From Iodobacter sp. BJB302 (GTDB taxonomy: Bacteria; Pseudomonadota; Gammaproteobacteria; Burkholderiales; Chitinibacteraceae), in contig NZ_PDZG01000012.1 in the NCBI RefSeq assembly GCF_002735645.1, positions 16,423-80,422 on the forward strand: a DNA stretch of 64,000 nt. Reading direction: 5' to 3'. Made by a program: the position numbers and the translations under genes. Below the pieces are notes generated by a model. That model saw only the letters and a list, made by a program, of their open reading frames with translations. It had not been told where the DNA came from and did no database searches. This document shows positions 43,557 to 53,167 of this stretch, in pieces; position 1 is the stretch's first letter, and every line of letters begins with the position of its first letter.

Positions 43557-44624
43557 ATGGTGCATTTTCAGCAGATTGCGCTGAGTAATGGTTTGTTTTT
43601 GGGTGAAATTCTATTGGCCTCCAGCAGGCTGAATGCGCAAAGCTTGCCTATGGTTTTGAAGATCCGTGAGCAGATTGAAGCTTGGCGGCATGATTCATCG
43701 CTAGTGGCGGTACTGGTACGCGGCGAGGGCGAGCGGGCTTTTTGTGCGGGCGGCGATATTCGTGCGCTTTACCACGCCATGAGTCAGCCTGAATTTTTAC
43801 ATGAAGGCGATGATTTTTTCCGTCATGAATATGATCTCTGCCGGGAATTACACCGTTATCCAAAGCCCGTGATCGCCTGGGGGAACGGCATTGTCATGGG
43901 CGGCGGCTGGGGGATTTTTGCAGCGTCCAGCCATCGTATCGTGACTGAATCTAGTGTGTTAGCTATGCCTGAAGTCAGTATTGGCCTGTTTCCCGATGTG
44001 GGTGCCAGTTTTTGGCTGCAACAGTTAGAAGGCTGGTTGGGGCGCTTATTGGCGCTAACAGGCAGCCGCCTGAATGCGGCAGATGCTTTGGCCTTTGGCG
44101 CGGCAGAGTTTGCTTTGCCATCATGCTCTTTTGCTGACTTGATCGTCACTTTGCAAGCCTTACCTTGGAGTGGAGTGGGTGAGCGTGATGCAGAGCTGGC
44201 TTCCGGGGCGCTTGCGGCGCTGTCAGCGGCCTGGCCTTGCCCCTTGCCTGAATCGGTATGGCTACCCCTGGCGGACGAAGTGGCCGCAATCTGTGAGGGG
44301 GATGATTTGCTGGCTATTTGCGGGCGGATTCAAAATTACCAAGGTGATGCAGCCGCTTTACATCAGGCCGCTGCACTGCAGGCAGCAGGATCACCCACTT
44401 CAATTTACTTGACTTGGGAAATGGCGCAGCGGGCACAAGCGCTTTCTTACGATGAAGTGGTGGAAATGGAGTGGATAGGTGCAAGAAATTGTTTGCGGCA
44501 TGGTGATTTTCATGAAGGGGTGCGTGCTAAACTTATCGACAGGGATGATCAGCCGCAATGGTCACCAAAAGCACTTACCCTAGTAAAAGTTGCAGATATT
44601 GAATCTTTCTTTCAATCTTCTTGA
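43557..44624 (+). CDS. Enoyl-CoA hydratase/isomerase family protein, 3-hydroxyisobutyryl-CoA hydrolase type
   Basis: 355 residues, the length of the HIBYL-CoA hydrolase branch of the crotonase family (PF16113). The oxyanion-hole and active-site segments GERAFCAGGDIRALYHAM, GIVMGGGWGIFAASSHRI and MPEVSIGLFPDVGASFWL (Glu and Asp in the MPE..FPD signature) are characteristic. The likely reaction is hydrolysis of 3-hydroxyisobutyryl-CoA in valine breakdown, but the family also includes hydratases. ATG 43557 is preferred to GTG 43506, which lies in repeat-derived sequence. No other valine-degradation gene is adjacent. Confidence 0.85.
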   Translation: MVHFQQIALSNGLFLGEILLASSRLNAQSLPMVLKIREQIEAWRHDSSLVAVLVRGEGERAFCAGGDIRALYHAMSQPEFLHEGDDFFRHEYDLCRELHRYPKPVIAWGNGIVMGGGWGIFAASSHRIVTESSVLAMPEVSIGLFPDVGASFWLQQLEGWLGRLLALTGSRLNAADALAFGAAEFALPSCSFADLIVTLQALPWSGVGERDAELASGALAALSAAWPCPLPESVWLPLADEVAAICEGDDLLAICGRIQNYQGDAAALHQAAALQAAGSPTSIYLTWEMAQRAQALSYDEVVEMEWIGARNCLRHGDFHEGVRAKLIDRDDQPQWSPKALTLVKVADIESFFQSS

Positions 44625-44692
44625 AACTTTTTTATATCACACCAATCTATCTGACATACACGGCCAGTCCGTGAGAATGGAGAGACACGATA

Positions 44693-45373
44693 ATGCAATT
44701 AAATACTACCGCTTATGGCAGCTCTGCGCTGTCGGTCGAGCGTAATCGCGTATTACGCAATACTTATTTTATGTTGGCACTGACCATGGTACCAACAGCC
44801 ATTGGCGCTTTCTTGGGTATTGCCATGCAGTTCCGCATGTCACCCATGATGGGCTTTATTGTCTTTATGGCCATTAGTTTTGGTTCTTTCTACGCCATTG
44901 AAAAAACCAAAGAAAGCGCTGCCGGCGTGTTCATTTTGCTGGCCTATACCGGGTTTATGGGTTTGTGGTTGTCGCAAATGTTGCAAATGGCTTTACGCTT
45001 CAGCAACGGTGCAGAAATGATTGCCATGGCTGCTATCGGTACAGGGGCTATTTTCTTTACGCTGGCGACGATAGCAACGGTCACTAAGAAAGACTTCTCC
45101 TTTATGGGGAAATTCTTAATGATTGGTTTGGTGGTGATTATTCTGGCTGCATTGGCGAATATTTTCTTCCAGATCCCTGCGCTGTCTTTGACTATTTCGG
45201 CCGTAGCCGTGATGATTTTCTCTGGCTTTATTTTGTATGACGTAAGCCGGATCGTAAATGGTGGCGAAACCAATTATGTGAGCGCTACGCTGAGTCTTTA
45301 TCTGAATGTTTATAATTTATTTACCAGTTTGTTGAATTTAATCATGGCTTTCACAGGTAACAGCCGCGATTAA
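44693..45373 (+). CDS. Bax inhibitor-1/YccA family membrane protein
   Basis: 226 residues with seven hydrophobic helices and the BI-1 family (PF01027) features: FMLALTMVPTAIGAFLGIAM, a helix-rich core with GFMGLWLSQML, and the ending IVNGGETNYVSATLSLYLNV and YNLFTSLLNL. Bacterial members may conduct Ca2+ or modulate FtsH; the role here is unknown. GGAGAGA lies just upstream of the ATG. Monocistronic with its own terminator. Confidence 0.93.
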   Translation: MQLNTTAYGSSALSVERNRVLRNTYFMLALTMVPTAIGAFLGIAMQFRMSPMMGFIVFMAISFGSFYAIEKTKESAAGVFILLAYTGFMGLWLSQMLQMALRFSNGAEMIAMAAIGTGAIFFTLATIATVTKKDFSFMGKFLMIGLVVIILAALANIFFQIPALSLTISAVAVMIFSGFILYDVSRIVNGGETNYVSATLSLYLNVYNLFTSLLNLIMAFTGNSRD

Positions 45374-45477
45374 TTCAGAAATAAAGGCTGAAAACTATTT
45401 TCTGTTTTCTTTATAAGTCTTTGTTTATACAGGTGAATGATGTCTTTTGCTCTTGATTTACAGCTTGATTGATGAGA

Positions 45478-45510
45478 AACGCCGGGGCGATTTGCACCGG
45501 CGTTTTTTTT
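45478..45510 (+). terminator. Rho-independent terminator after the BI-1 gene
   Basis: AACGCCGG (45478-45485) and CCGGCGTT (45497-45504) form an 8-bp GC-rich stem with an 11-nt loop, followed by eight T. Confidence 0.9.
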
Positions 45511-45669
45511 GTCTTAGGGTTTTACCATATGGGGACTCGATACAATGCACCCTATCCTCCTCACATGTTTGCGTGCACTGATCACGTCAAAGTCATAAAA
45601 ATAATGTTATTTTTGAAGCACTGAACTGGCCAAGATGTTTTTTTCCTTTATGCCCCAAGCTGGCCAACT

Positions 45670-47937
45670 ATGAATTCTTCCCTGATGCGCCGAGCTGGCC
45701 AGCATTGGCTGTGGTGGCTCGCCTATATCTCGATTAGCCTTGTGCTGCTGGCGCTGATAAGCTTTGTCTGGCTTGATTTTCGCCAGGCCAGAAACGCACA
45801 GGATACGGTCTTGTCTCAGGATTTGCTTTGGCAGGAGCAGGGCCTGCGCCTGCACTTGCAAACCAATCAGAATGCGATTGAAAATCTGGCTTATGGTATT
45901 TCGGCGAATGCTTTGCGCGAGGAGGATTTTCGCGCCAGAGCCGACAGCCTGTTGCGTGCGTCGCCCGAAATGCTCTCGGTTGATTATGTTAATTCCGGGG
46001 GGAACCGGGTGTGGGGCTTACCGGCGTACAGCTCGCGCCCGCAAAGCCTGGTGCCTCTGGATGATCCCCTGCTGCTGGAGGTGCTCGATGGCGCGGCCAC
46101 GCTGGGCTATGTTTTATATTCCAATGTGATTATGGCGGGCGAGCCTAAAGTGGCTCAGATCGTGCTGGTTGTACCCATCTTTAAAGGCACCGTGTATCTG
46201 GGCTCTGTGCTGGCTGCGTATGCTCTGCCTGCAATTTTGCAGCAGCGGGTGCCATGGTGGATGGTGCAGCGCTACGATTTATCCTTGCTGGATGGAAAAG
46301 GGAATGTGCTGGCCCCCCATGATGCACGGATGAGCCTGACCGGGATAAGCCGGTCTGTGGGTTTTGAGCCACTGGGCCACGGCCTGAAATTGCGGGCCAG
46401 TGTGCGGCATGAAAAAACATCCGTGACACAGCTCTGGTTGTTGGGCGTGGTGTTTGTATTGCTGGTGGCTTTGCTGTGGGCGCTGAGCCTGCTGAAAAAA
46501 CGGATGCAGCAGCGTCAGCAGGCAGAAGGCGCTTTGCGGGACGAGATGCGTTTTCGTGCCGCAATGGAGGATTCACTTACCACCGGCTTGCTGGCCATTA
46601 ATACTTCCGGGCATTTGATTTACGCAAACCTGGCGTTTTGCAGCATGGTGGGCAGATCTCAAGCCGAGTTGCTGGGTAAATCGTCCCCTATGCCTTATTG
46701 GGCGCCGGAAGAGCTAGCGGCCTGTGCTGCGGCCTGGAATTCCCTCTTGTCTGGGGAGTGTCCTGTCAGCGGCTTTGCACTGCGTTTTATGCGCCGGGAT
46801 GGCGAGCGTTTTGATGTGCGCCTTTATTCTTCACGTCTCGTAGACGGGCGGGGAGAGCACCGTGGCTGGATGGCTTCTTTATATGATGTGACCGAGTTGC
46901 AAAGTGAGCGTGAGGCACTGGCTGAGTCACGCAAACAGCTGCTTACAGTATTGGAAGGCTTGGATGCGGCTGTATCAGTATTTGATGTGGATAGTGGCAT
47001 CGTGCGCTACCGTAACCGGCACCATAGCCATACCTTCCCTTTGCAGGCGGACGGGGAGTGCTGTATGTGGCCGCTCTTACCGATTGGAGAGGCCGCCGCA
47101 GAGCGGCAGGATCCGATCAGCGGCCGTTGGTTTTTGGTACAACGCCGGCGGATTCAGTGGGTGGACGGACTGGTGGCTTGGCTGGAAATCGCCGCCGATA
47201 TTACTGAAAGACGGCAAATTGCTGAAGAAGAGCGGGCAAGGGAAGAAAAGCTCCAGCATACGGCCAGATTAGTCAGTATGGGCGAGTTGGCATCCAGCCT
47301 TGCACATGAGCTTAATCAGCCGCTGGCTGCGATTGCGGGCTATGCTGCCGCCGGTGAAGAAATTTTATCCCGTGATGAAAAAAATTCGGTCAGGCATATT
47401 CTGGCCAAAATGGGTGAGCAGGCCCGGCGTGCCGGGCAAATTATCAGCGGAATTCGTAATTTCTCTTCCCGGCGTGCTTCGCGCAGCGAGCTCTGTGATT
47501 TTGCCGAGCTGCTGGGGGTGGTTATGCAGTTACTCGAGCCAATGGCCCGAAAATATCAAAGCCGCATTGTTCTGGATTTAAGCCCCGCCCTGCCCAAGGT
47601 AATGGGAGATGGCGTGATGCTGGAACAGGTGCTATTTAATTTAATTAAGAATGGTATGGAGGCCATGCTGGAAACGCCTGTGGCACAAAGAGAAATCCGG
47701 GTCAGCGCTTATGCAGGTAAAGACTGGCTTGAAGTCTGTGTGGCCGACCGGGGGTCTGGAATTGAAAACCCGGCGTTATTGTTTCAGTCTTTTTATACCA
47801 GTAAGCCCGAGGGAATGGGGATTGGTCTGAATATTTGCCGCTCTGTGATTGAACAGCATCAGGGGCATTTAAAAATTCAGGCGAACCCTGATGGCGGCAG
47901 TTGTTTTATTTTCCGCCTTCCCGTTGTTTTATCTTAA
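45670..47937 (+). CDS. Membrane sensor histidine kinase with PAS domains
   Basis: 755 residues. A first membrane helix (about 15-35) and a second (about 255-280) flank a periplasmic sensor domain; then two PAS modules (about 290-410 and 415-530), a HisKA dimerisation domain with phospho-accepting His546 in SLAHELNQPLAAIAGY, and a HATPase domain (N-box EQVLFNLIKNGMEAM, G-box DRGSGIE and GMGIGLNICRSV). The architecture resembles DctB/FixL-type kinases. The next gene is its FixJ-like response regulator, and a sugar ABC importer follows, so sugar sensing is likely. ATG 45670 lacks a strong ribosome site; ATG 45685 is an alternative. Confidence 0.92.
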   Translation: MNSSLMRRAGQHWLWWLAYISISLVLLALISFVWLDFRQARNAQDTVLSQDLLWQEQGLRLHLQTNQNAIENLAYGISANALREEDFRARADSLLRASPEMLSVDYVNSGGNRVWGLPAYSSRPQSLVPLDDPLLLEVLDGAATLGYVLYSNVIMAGEPKVAQIVLVVPIFKGTVYLGSVLAAYALPAILQQRVPWWMVQRYDLSLLDGKGNVLAPHDARMSLTGISRSVGFEPLGHGLKLRASVRHEKTSVTQLWLLGVVFVLLVALLWALSLLKKRMQQRQQAEGALRDEMRFRAAMEDSLTTGLLAINTSGHLIYANLAFCSMVGRSQAELLGKSSPMPYWAPEELAACAAAWNSLLSGECPVSGFALRFMRRDGERFDVRLYSSRLVDGRGEHRGWMASLYDVTELQSEREALAESRKQLLTVLEGLDAAVSVFDVDSGIVRYRNRHHSHTFPLQADGECCMWPLLPIGEAAAERQDPISGRWFLVQRRRIQWVDGLVAWLEIAADITERRQIAEEERAREEKLQHTARLVSMGELASSLAHELNQPLAAIAGYAAAGEEILSRDEKNSVRHILAKMGEQARRAGQIISGIRNFSSRRASRSELCDFAELLGVVMQLLEPMARKYQSRIVLDLSPALPKVMGDGVMLEQVLFNLIKNGMEAMLETPVAQREIRVSAYAGKDWLEVCVADRGSGIENPALLFQSFYTSKPEGMGIGLNICRSVIEQHQGHLKIQANPDGGSCFIFRLPVVLS

Positions 47938-48057
47938 ATGAGAGCCGGGGCAGCGATATGTCACTGATTTAATGTTAATTCCTGAAGTTAAATTTAGAAT
48001 TAACCGTAGTGAATTTCCTGGCCCTCTTCAGTATTACTATCTTGAAAGGTAATTGTT

Positions 48058-48666
48058 ATGCGACCAATCGCTGTAATTGATGATGACTCCGCCGTTCGTG
48101 ATGCGCTGCAAATTTTATTCGAAGCGCATCAGTGGCCTGTTTTTGGTTTTGAATCGGCAGAGCATTTTTTAAATGAATCAGATGCATCGGAATACAGCTG
48201 CCTGATTATTGATGTCCGCATGACGGGCATGAGTGGTTTAGAGCTGTATGCCGAATTAAAAAATGCGTTCTATTTGCCACCGGTTATTTTCTTAACAGGC
48301 CATGCTGATGTGCCAATGGCTGTTGCCGCAGTGAAAGATGGCGTTATGGATTTCTTGGAAAAACCATGCGATTACGGCCTGCTGGTGTCCAGAATTGAAG
48401 CCTGCCTTTCCCGTGATGAAGAAGCGCGTAGCGCTTGGAATGCCCGCCAGTCTTTGGATGAGCGCCTTGAAAGCCTGACACCGCGCGAGCGTGAAGTACT
48501 GCGTGAATTACTCACCGGACGTTTAAATAAGCAAATTGCTGATGAATTAGATATCAGTATTAAAACGGTAGAAGTACACCGTGCACGTATTTACACCAAA
48601 TTAAAAGTACGTTCTGCGGGGGGCCTTGCTGCTTCGCTGAAAGGGGTGCAAATCTCGGAAATTTAA
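48058..48666 (+). CDS. Response regulator, FixJ/NarL type with LuxR-like DNA-binding domain
   Basis: 202 residues. The receiver domain has acidic pocket IDDDSAVRD, phospho-acceptor Asp52 in IIDVRMTGMSG, the switch Thr in LTGHADVPMAV and Lys in LEKPCD, the FixJ/TtrR-like set. The output domain (about 135-200) contains LTPREREVLRELLTGRLNK and SIKTVEVHRARIYTKL, a LuxR/GerE helix-turn-helix. It is the partner of the kinase 120 bases upstream, and the sugar importer downstream is the probable target. Confidence 0.94.
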   Translation: MRPIAVIDDDSAVRDALQILFEAHQWPVFGFESAEHFLNESDASEYSCLIIDVRMTGMSGLELYAELKNAFYLPPVIFLTGHADVPMAVAAVKDGVMDFLEKPCDYGLLVSRIEACLSRDEEARSAWNARQSLDERLESLTPREREVLRELLTGRLNKQIADELDISIKTVEVHRARIYTKLKVRSAGGLAASLKGVQISEI

Positions 48667-48841
48667 TTTCTGTATTTAATATAAAACGCTATTCCTGTGT
48701 TGGTTTGGGTTTGATAGGGTATTTGCCTTAAGGTTATTGCCCAATCGTGTTTCGCCTCATTTAAATGACTATATTGCCCATCTACAGTAATTGGAGCACA
48801 CATAGTCAGCAATGTGCGTACCCAACATAAGGAATACGATA

Positions 48842-50086
48842 ATGCAGAAACTGAAGGTGAGTTTGTTGGCGGCGAGCTTTTCAATTGCGTTTTCCGTGCA
48901 TGCCGCGGATGTTGAAGTATTGCACTGGTGGACTTCCGGTGGTGAGGCAAAAGCGGCTGTAGAACTTAAAAAAATGCTGGAAGCCAAAGGTCATAAATGG
49001 AAAGACTTTGCCGTGGCAGGCGGGGCCGGCGATAACGCAATGACCGCGCTTAAAACACGCGTCGTATCTGGCCAGCCGCCAGCAGCAGCCCAAATTAAAG
49101 GGCCATCTATTCAGGAATGGGGAAATGAAGGTGTTTTAGCTTCTTTAGACGATGTGGCAAAAAAAGAAGGCTGGGATAAATTGCTGCCGCCAGTGGTGGC
49201 CAGTGCAATGAAATACAAAGGCAGTTATGTAGCCGCCCCGGTGAATGTGCATCGTGTTAATTGGCTGTGGGTTAATCCGGATTTACTTAAAAAAGCAAAT
49301 GCCAGAGTGCCAACAACCTGGGATGAGTTTTTTAAAACTGCGGATGCCTTGCAAAAAGCCGGTATTCAGCCGCTTGCCTATGGCGGCCAGCCCTGGCAGG
49401 ATGCCACGGTATTTGAAGCTGTCGCCTTAGGTGTTGGCGGCAGTGATTTTTATAAGAAAGCGTTTATTCAGCTCGACCCTGCCACTTTAAAAAGCGCCAG
49501 TATGATTAACGCGCTTACTACCTATAAAAAACTAAAACCTTATACCGATAAAAATGCCCCGGGGCGGGAGTGGAATTTAGCCACGTCTATGGTCATTAAT
49601 GGCAAAGCCGCTATGCAAATCATGGGGGATTGGGCCAAGGGTGAATTTCTCGCTGCGGGCAAAGTGCCGGGTAAAGATTTTCTCTGTGTGGCAGCGCCAG
49701 GTACTGCGGCGGCTTACACCTTTAATATCGATAGCTTTGCCATGTTTAAACTGCCTAATAAAGACGCTGAAAAAGGGCAGAAAGATTTAGCCGTTACTTT
49801 AATGAGCCCGGAGTTTCAGGAAATCTTTAATCTGAATAAAGGCTCTATTCCTGTCCGGCAGGGCCTTGATATGAGTAAGTTTGATGATTGTGGCAAAAAA
49901 TCAGCCGAAGATTTTAAAGCCACCTCTGCCAAAGGATCATTGCTGCCGTCCTGGGCTCATGGCATGGCCATGCATTCAGCGACTCAGGGCGCAGTAGCTG
50001 ATGTGATTTCGCAATTTTGGAATGATGACGCCATGACGGCTCAGCAAGCGAGCGTTAAATTGGCTGCGGCAGCAAAAGTGAAATAA
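48842..50086 (+). CDS. Sugar ABC transporter substrate-binding protein (glucose/mannose type)
   Basis: 414 residues from ATG 48842 (AAGGA about ten bases upstream). A signal peptide ends at VHAAD (about residue 22). The mature protein is a family-1 extracellular solute-binding protein: VEVLHWWTSGGEAKAAVELK, PVNVHRVNWLWVNPDLL, GGQPWQDATVFE and AMQIMGDWAKGEF resemble GtsA-type glucose/mannose binders of pseudomonads. It delivers sugar to the permeases downstream. A terminator-like hairpin between it and the first permease gene may keep this component at higher level. The upstream ATG at 48812 would precede the signal peptide and is not used. Confidence 0.88.
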   Translation: MQKLKVSLLAASFSIAFSVHAADVEVLHWWTSGGEAKAAVELKKMLEAKGHKWKDFAVAGGAGDNAMTALKTRVVSGQPPAAAQIKGPSIQEWGNEGVLASLDDVAKKEGWDKLLPPVVASAMKYKGSYVAAPVNVHRVNWLWVNPDLLKKANARVPTTWDEFFKTADALQKAGIQPLAYGGQPWQDATVFEAVALGVGGSDFYKKAFIQLDPATLKSASMINALTTYKKLKPYTDKNAPGREWNLATSMVINGKAAMQIMGDWAKGEFLAAGKVPGKDFLCVAAPGTAAAYTFNIDSFAMFKLPNKDAEKGQKDLAVTLMSPEFQEIFNLNKGSIPVRQGLDMSKFDDCGKKSAEDFKATSAKGSLLPSWAHGMAMHSATQGAVADVISQFWNDDAMTAQQASVKLAAAAKVK

Positions 50087-50106
50087 ATACTGTAATAAAC
50101 TGGGCT

Positions 50107-50135
50107 GGCAGCTGCAGGGCTGCCCCCTGTTTTTT
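50107..50135 (+). terminator. Intercistronic terminator-like hairpin behind the binding-protein gene
   Basis: GGCAGC (50107-50112) pairs with GCTGCC (50119-50124); an alternative stem CAGGG/CCCTG (50115-50119 with 50125-50129) is directly followed by six T. Partial termination here would lower expression of the permease genes. Confidence 0.55.
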
Positions 50136-50196
50136 CCTTGTCTTACTTACAAGTTTGTCTTTCCCGCGTGCTGGATAGCCAGTTCTGGAGAAAACA

Positions 50197-51099
50197 ATGT
50201 CTGTATCCGCTCAGGAAGCACACTATGGTTTCGCGGAGCGGTGGCTGCCGCGCCTCGTACTTGCTCCTTCTTTTCTTTTAACGTTGATTTTTCTTTATGG
50301 TTTTATTCTTTGGAATGGCTATTTGTCATTTACTGTTTCAAGATTAATGCCCAATTTAGAATGGGCCGGTCTGGCTCAGTATCAGGTACTGTTTGAGAAT
50401 GAGCGCTGGTGGGTTGCGGTAAAAAATTTATTTATATTTGCAGGCTTATTTATTGGCAGCACAATGGCCATAGGTATTGGGCTGGCTATTTTTTTAGATC
50501 AGAAAATTCGTGGCGAAGGCGTATTACGCACGATTTATCTCTATCCGATGGCTCTTTCTTTTGTAGTGACGGGCACAGCCTGGAAATGGATGTTAAATCC
50601 AGGATTAGGCTTGGAAAAACTGATGCATGACTGGGGTTTTACTCAGTTTACGTTTGACTGGCTGGTTAATTCTGATATGTCGATTTATACCGTGGTGATT
50701 GCAGGGGTTTGGCAATCATCTGGTTTTGTCATGGCTTTGTTTCTGGCGGGTTTGCGTGGTGTGGATGATTCCATATTAAAAGCCGCGCAAATTGATGGTG
50801 CTTCTTTACCCCGCATCTATTGGAAAATTATTCTACCTGCTTTAAGGCCGGTGTTTTTTTCTACCCTGATGATTTTGTCGCATATTGCCATTAAAAGTTT
50901 TGATCTGGTAATGGCCTTAACAGGCGGCGGGCCGGGCTTTTCTTCCGATGTGCCAGCCACCTTTATGTATGCAATGGCGTTTACCCGTGGGCAAATGGGC
51001 GTGGGGGCGGCCAGCTCAATGATGATGCTGGCAACCGTTGCAGCGCTGGTGGTGCCTTATCTTTATTCAGAATTAAGGGGCAAGAAAAATGGCGAATAA
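50197..51099 (+). CDS. Sugar ABC transporter permease (MalF/GtsB type)
   Basis: 300 residues with six membrane helices and the inner-membrane permease EAA loop (AAQIDGASLPRIYWKIILPALRP, with the conserved Gly) that contacts the ATPase; MALTGGGPGFSSDVPATFMY is also typical of this family (PF00528). GGAG precedes the ATG. The stop overlaps the next permease start by 11 bases. Confidence 0.92.
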   Translation: MSVSAQEAHYGFAERWLPRLVLAPSFLLTLIFLYGFILWNGYLSFTVSRLMPNLEWAGLAQYQVLFENERWWVAVKNLFIFAGLFIGSTMAIGIGLAIFLDQKIRGEGVLRTIYLYPMALSFVVTGTAWKWMLNPGLGLEKLMHDWGFTQFTFDWLVNSDMSIYTVVIAGVWQSSGFVMALFLAGLRGVDDSILKAAQIDGASLPRIYWKIILPALRPVFFSTLMILSHIAIKSFDLVMALTGGGPGFSSDVPATFMYAMAFTRGQMGVGAASSMMMLATVAALVVPYLYSELRGKKNGE

Positions 51100-51940
51100 A
51101 ATGGGCCGGGGTCTGCTTTATGCCCTGCTGTGTCTTGCTGCTGTTTATTATTTATTGCCGCTGTATGTGATGTTTATTACTTCTGTTAAAGGCCTGGATG
51201 AAATCAGAAGTGGTAATTTACTTTCTTTTCCTAGCTCAATTTCATTTGTCGCATGGGCTAAAGCATGGTCATCGGCCTGTACAGGCGTGGAATGTCATGG
51301 TTTATCTGCCTATTTTTTTAATTCGGTGCGTATGGTGATTCCTGGCGTATTAATCTCTACCACGCTCGGTGCGATTAATGGCTATGTGCTAGCTAAATGG
51401 CGTTTTAAAGGCTCTGAAATTGTTTTTGCCATGATTTTATTTGGTGTGTTTATGCCTTTTCAAGTGTTGCTATTGCCCATGGCGCAAACCTTGGGCTGGC
51501 TGGGGATTGCCAGCTCAACCACTGGCCTTGTTTTTGTCCACGTCGTTTGCGGCTTAGCATCCACCACTTTATTTTTCAGAAATTATTATGTGGGTATTCC
51601 GGATGAGCTGATTAAAGCAGCAAGGCTGGATGGTGCAGGATTCTGGCGTATCTTTTTTAAGATTATTTTGCCGATGTCTACCCCCATTATTATGGTGACG
51701 CTGATCTGGCAATTCACCAATATCTGGAATGATTTCTTATTTGGCGTGGTGTTTTCAGCCGGGGACAGCCAGCCCATTACCGTGGGATTAAATAATCTGG
51801 CGAACACCTCTACATCCGTTAAAGAATATAACGTTGATATGGCCGCCGCCATTATTGCCGCCTTGCCTACTATTCTGGTCTATGTTTTTGCAGGTAAATA
51901 CTTTGTGCGTGGTTTAACAGCAGGCGCGGTGAAAGGTTAA
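51089..51940 (+). CDS. Sugar ABC transporter permease (MalG/GtsC type)
   Basis: 283 residues with six membrane helices. The N-terminal YLLPLYVMFITSVKG and the EAA loop AARLDGAGFWRIFFKIILPM, followed by WNDFLFGVVF, identify the MalG-like partner permease. AAGGGGC-like ribosome site lies within the preceding gene. Overlap with the upstream gene shows translational coupling. Confidence 0.92.
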   Translation: MANKMGRGLLYALLCLAAVYYLLPLYVMFITSVKGLDEIRSGNLLSFPSSISFVAWAKAWSSACTGVECHGLSAYFFNSVRMVIPGVLISTTLGAINGYVLAKWRFKGSEIVFAMILFGVFMPFQVLLLPMAQTLGWLGIASSTTGLVFVHVVCGLASTTLFFRNYYVGIPDELIKAARLDGAGFWRIFFKIILPMSTPIIMVTLIWQFTNIWNDFLFGVVFSAGDSQPITVGLNNLANTSTSVKEYNVDMAAAIIAALPTILVYVFAGKYFVRGLTAGAVKG

Positions 51941-51987
51941 ATAAAATCCTGCATAAATTTATACTGGCTTTATACAAGGAATAAACA

Positions 51988-53079
51988 ATGGGTGCACTGG
52001 CCATTAAAAATATCATCAAAAGCTTTGGTGATACAGATATCCTGAAAGGCATCGATATTGCGATTGAAGCGGGGGAGTTTCTGATTCTGGTAGGGCCATC
52101 GGGCTGTGGTAAATCCACTTTGATGAATATTATTGCCGGCCTTGATGCACCAAGTAGCGGTGAGATTTATATCGGTGGGCGCAAGGTGAATGACGTGCCA
52201 CCTAAAGACCGGGATATAGCCATGGTGTTTCAAAGCTATGCGCTTTATCCCACCATGAGTGTGCGGCAAAATATTGCTTTTGGTTTGGAAACGCGTGGCG
52301 TACCAAAAAAAGAGCAGGAAGATATTATTGAGCGTGTTTCTAAAATGCTGCAAATTACGCCGCTCTTAAATCGAAAGCCTGCTGAATTATCCGGAGGGCA
52401 GCGGCAGCGGGTGGCCATGGGGCGCGCTTTAGCCAGAAACCCAACTTTATTTTTATTTGATGAGCCGCTATCTAATTTAGATGCCAAATTGCGCGTGGAA
52501 ATGCGTACTGAAATAAAGCAATTGCATCAGCGTTTAAATACCACCATTGTTTATGTGACCCACGATCAAATTGAGGCGATGACGCTGGGGGACAAAATTG
52601 CCGTAATGAAAGATGGGATTATTCAGCAATTTGGCAGCCCGCAGGATATTTATGAAAAACCAGCTAATTTATTTGTTGCTGGTTTTATTGGCTCGCCCTC
52701 AATGAACTTTATTCCTTGCCATTTGGCTGAGCAAGATGGCCGCGTTGGCGTGAGCTTGCAATCTGAAGGGGATATCCAGTTTTTAGCTGTGAAACAAAGT
52801 GCGCAACTTACCCAGCGGCTGGGGCAGAAAGTTTTACTGGGTATCCGGCCAGAGCAGCTGGATGTCGCGGATTCTGAAACCGGTGGTTTGGGGTGTCTTG
52901 TGCAGCTCACAGAGCCTACAGGCCCGGATACCATGATTTTTACGGAAATAAACCACACCCCCGTGGTGGCGCGGGTTCACCCAAGAGCGGTGAAAGGGCC
53001 GGGGGAAACGTTGCGCTTATCCCTCGATATGACTAAGGCGGTGATGTTTGATCCGGAAAGCACGCTAAGAATTGAGTGA
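51988..53079 (+). CDS. Sugar ABC transporter ATP-binding protein (MalK/UgpC/MsmK type)
   Basis: 363 residues. Walker A GPSGCGKSTLMN, Q-loop MVFQSYALYP, signature LSGGQRQRVAMGRAL, Walker B LFLFDEPLSNLDAKLR and switch His in VTHDQIEAMTLGD, followed by the C-terminal TOBE regulatory domain of the MalK group (LLGIRPEQLDV). It powers the importer formed by the two permeases upstream. AAGGAAT precedes the ATG. MalK-group ATPases can serve more than one importer. Confidence 0.95.
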   Translation: MGALAIKNIIKSFGDTDILKGIDIAIEAGEFLILVGPSGCGKSTLMNIIAGLDAPSSGEIYIGGRKVNDVPPKDRDIAMVFQSYALYPTMSVRQNIAFGLETRGVPKKEQEDIIERVSKMLQITPLLNRKPAELSGGQRQRVAMGRALARNPTLFLFDEPLSNLDAKLRVEMRTEIKQLHQRLNTTIVYVTHDQIEAMTLGDKIAVMKDGIIQQFGSPQDIYEKPANLFVAGFIGSPSMNFIPCHLAEQDGRVGVSLQSEGDIQFLAVKQSAQLTQRLGQKVLLGIRPEQLDVADSETGGLGCLVQLTEPTGPDTMIFTEINHTPVVARVHPRAVKGPGETLRLSLDMTKAVMFDPESTLRIE

Positions 53080-53167
53080 TTTTTTTGCCAAGCTTGTCAT
53101 TATTTACCCGTGTCCATCGGGCCGCATATCGTAAGATGGCGGGCTTGTTTATGCAGGTTACTGATTG

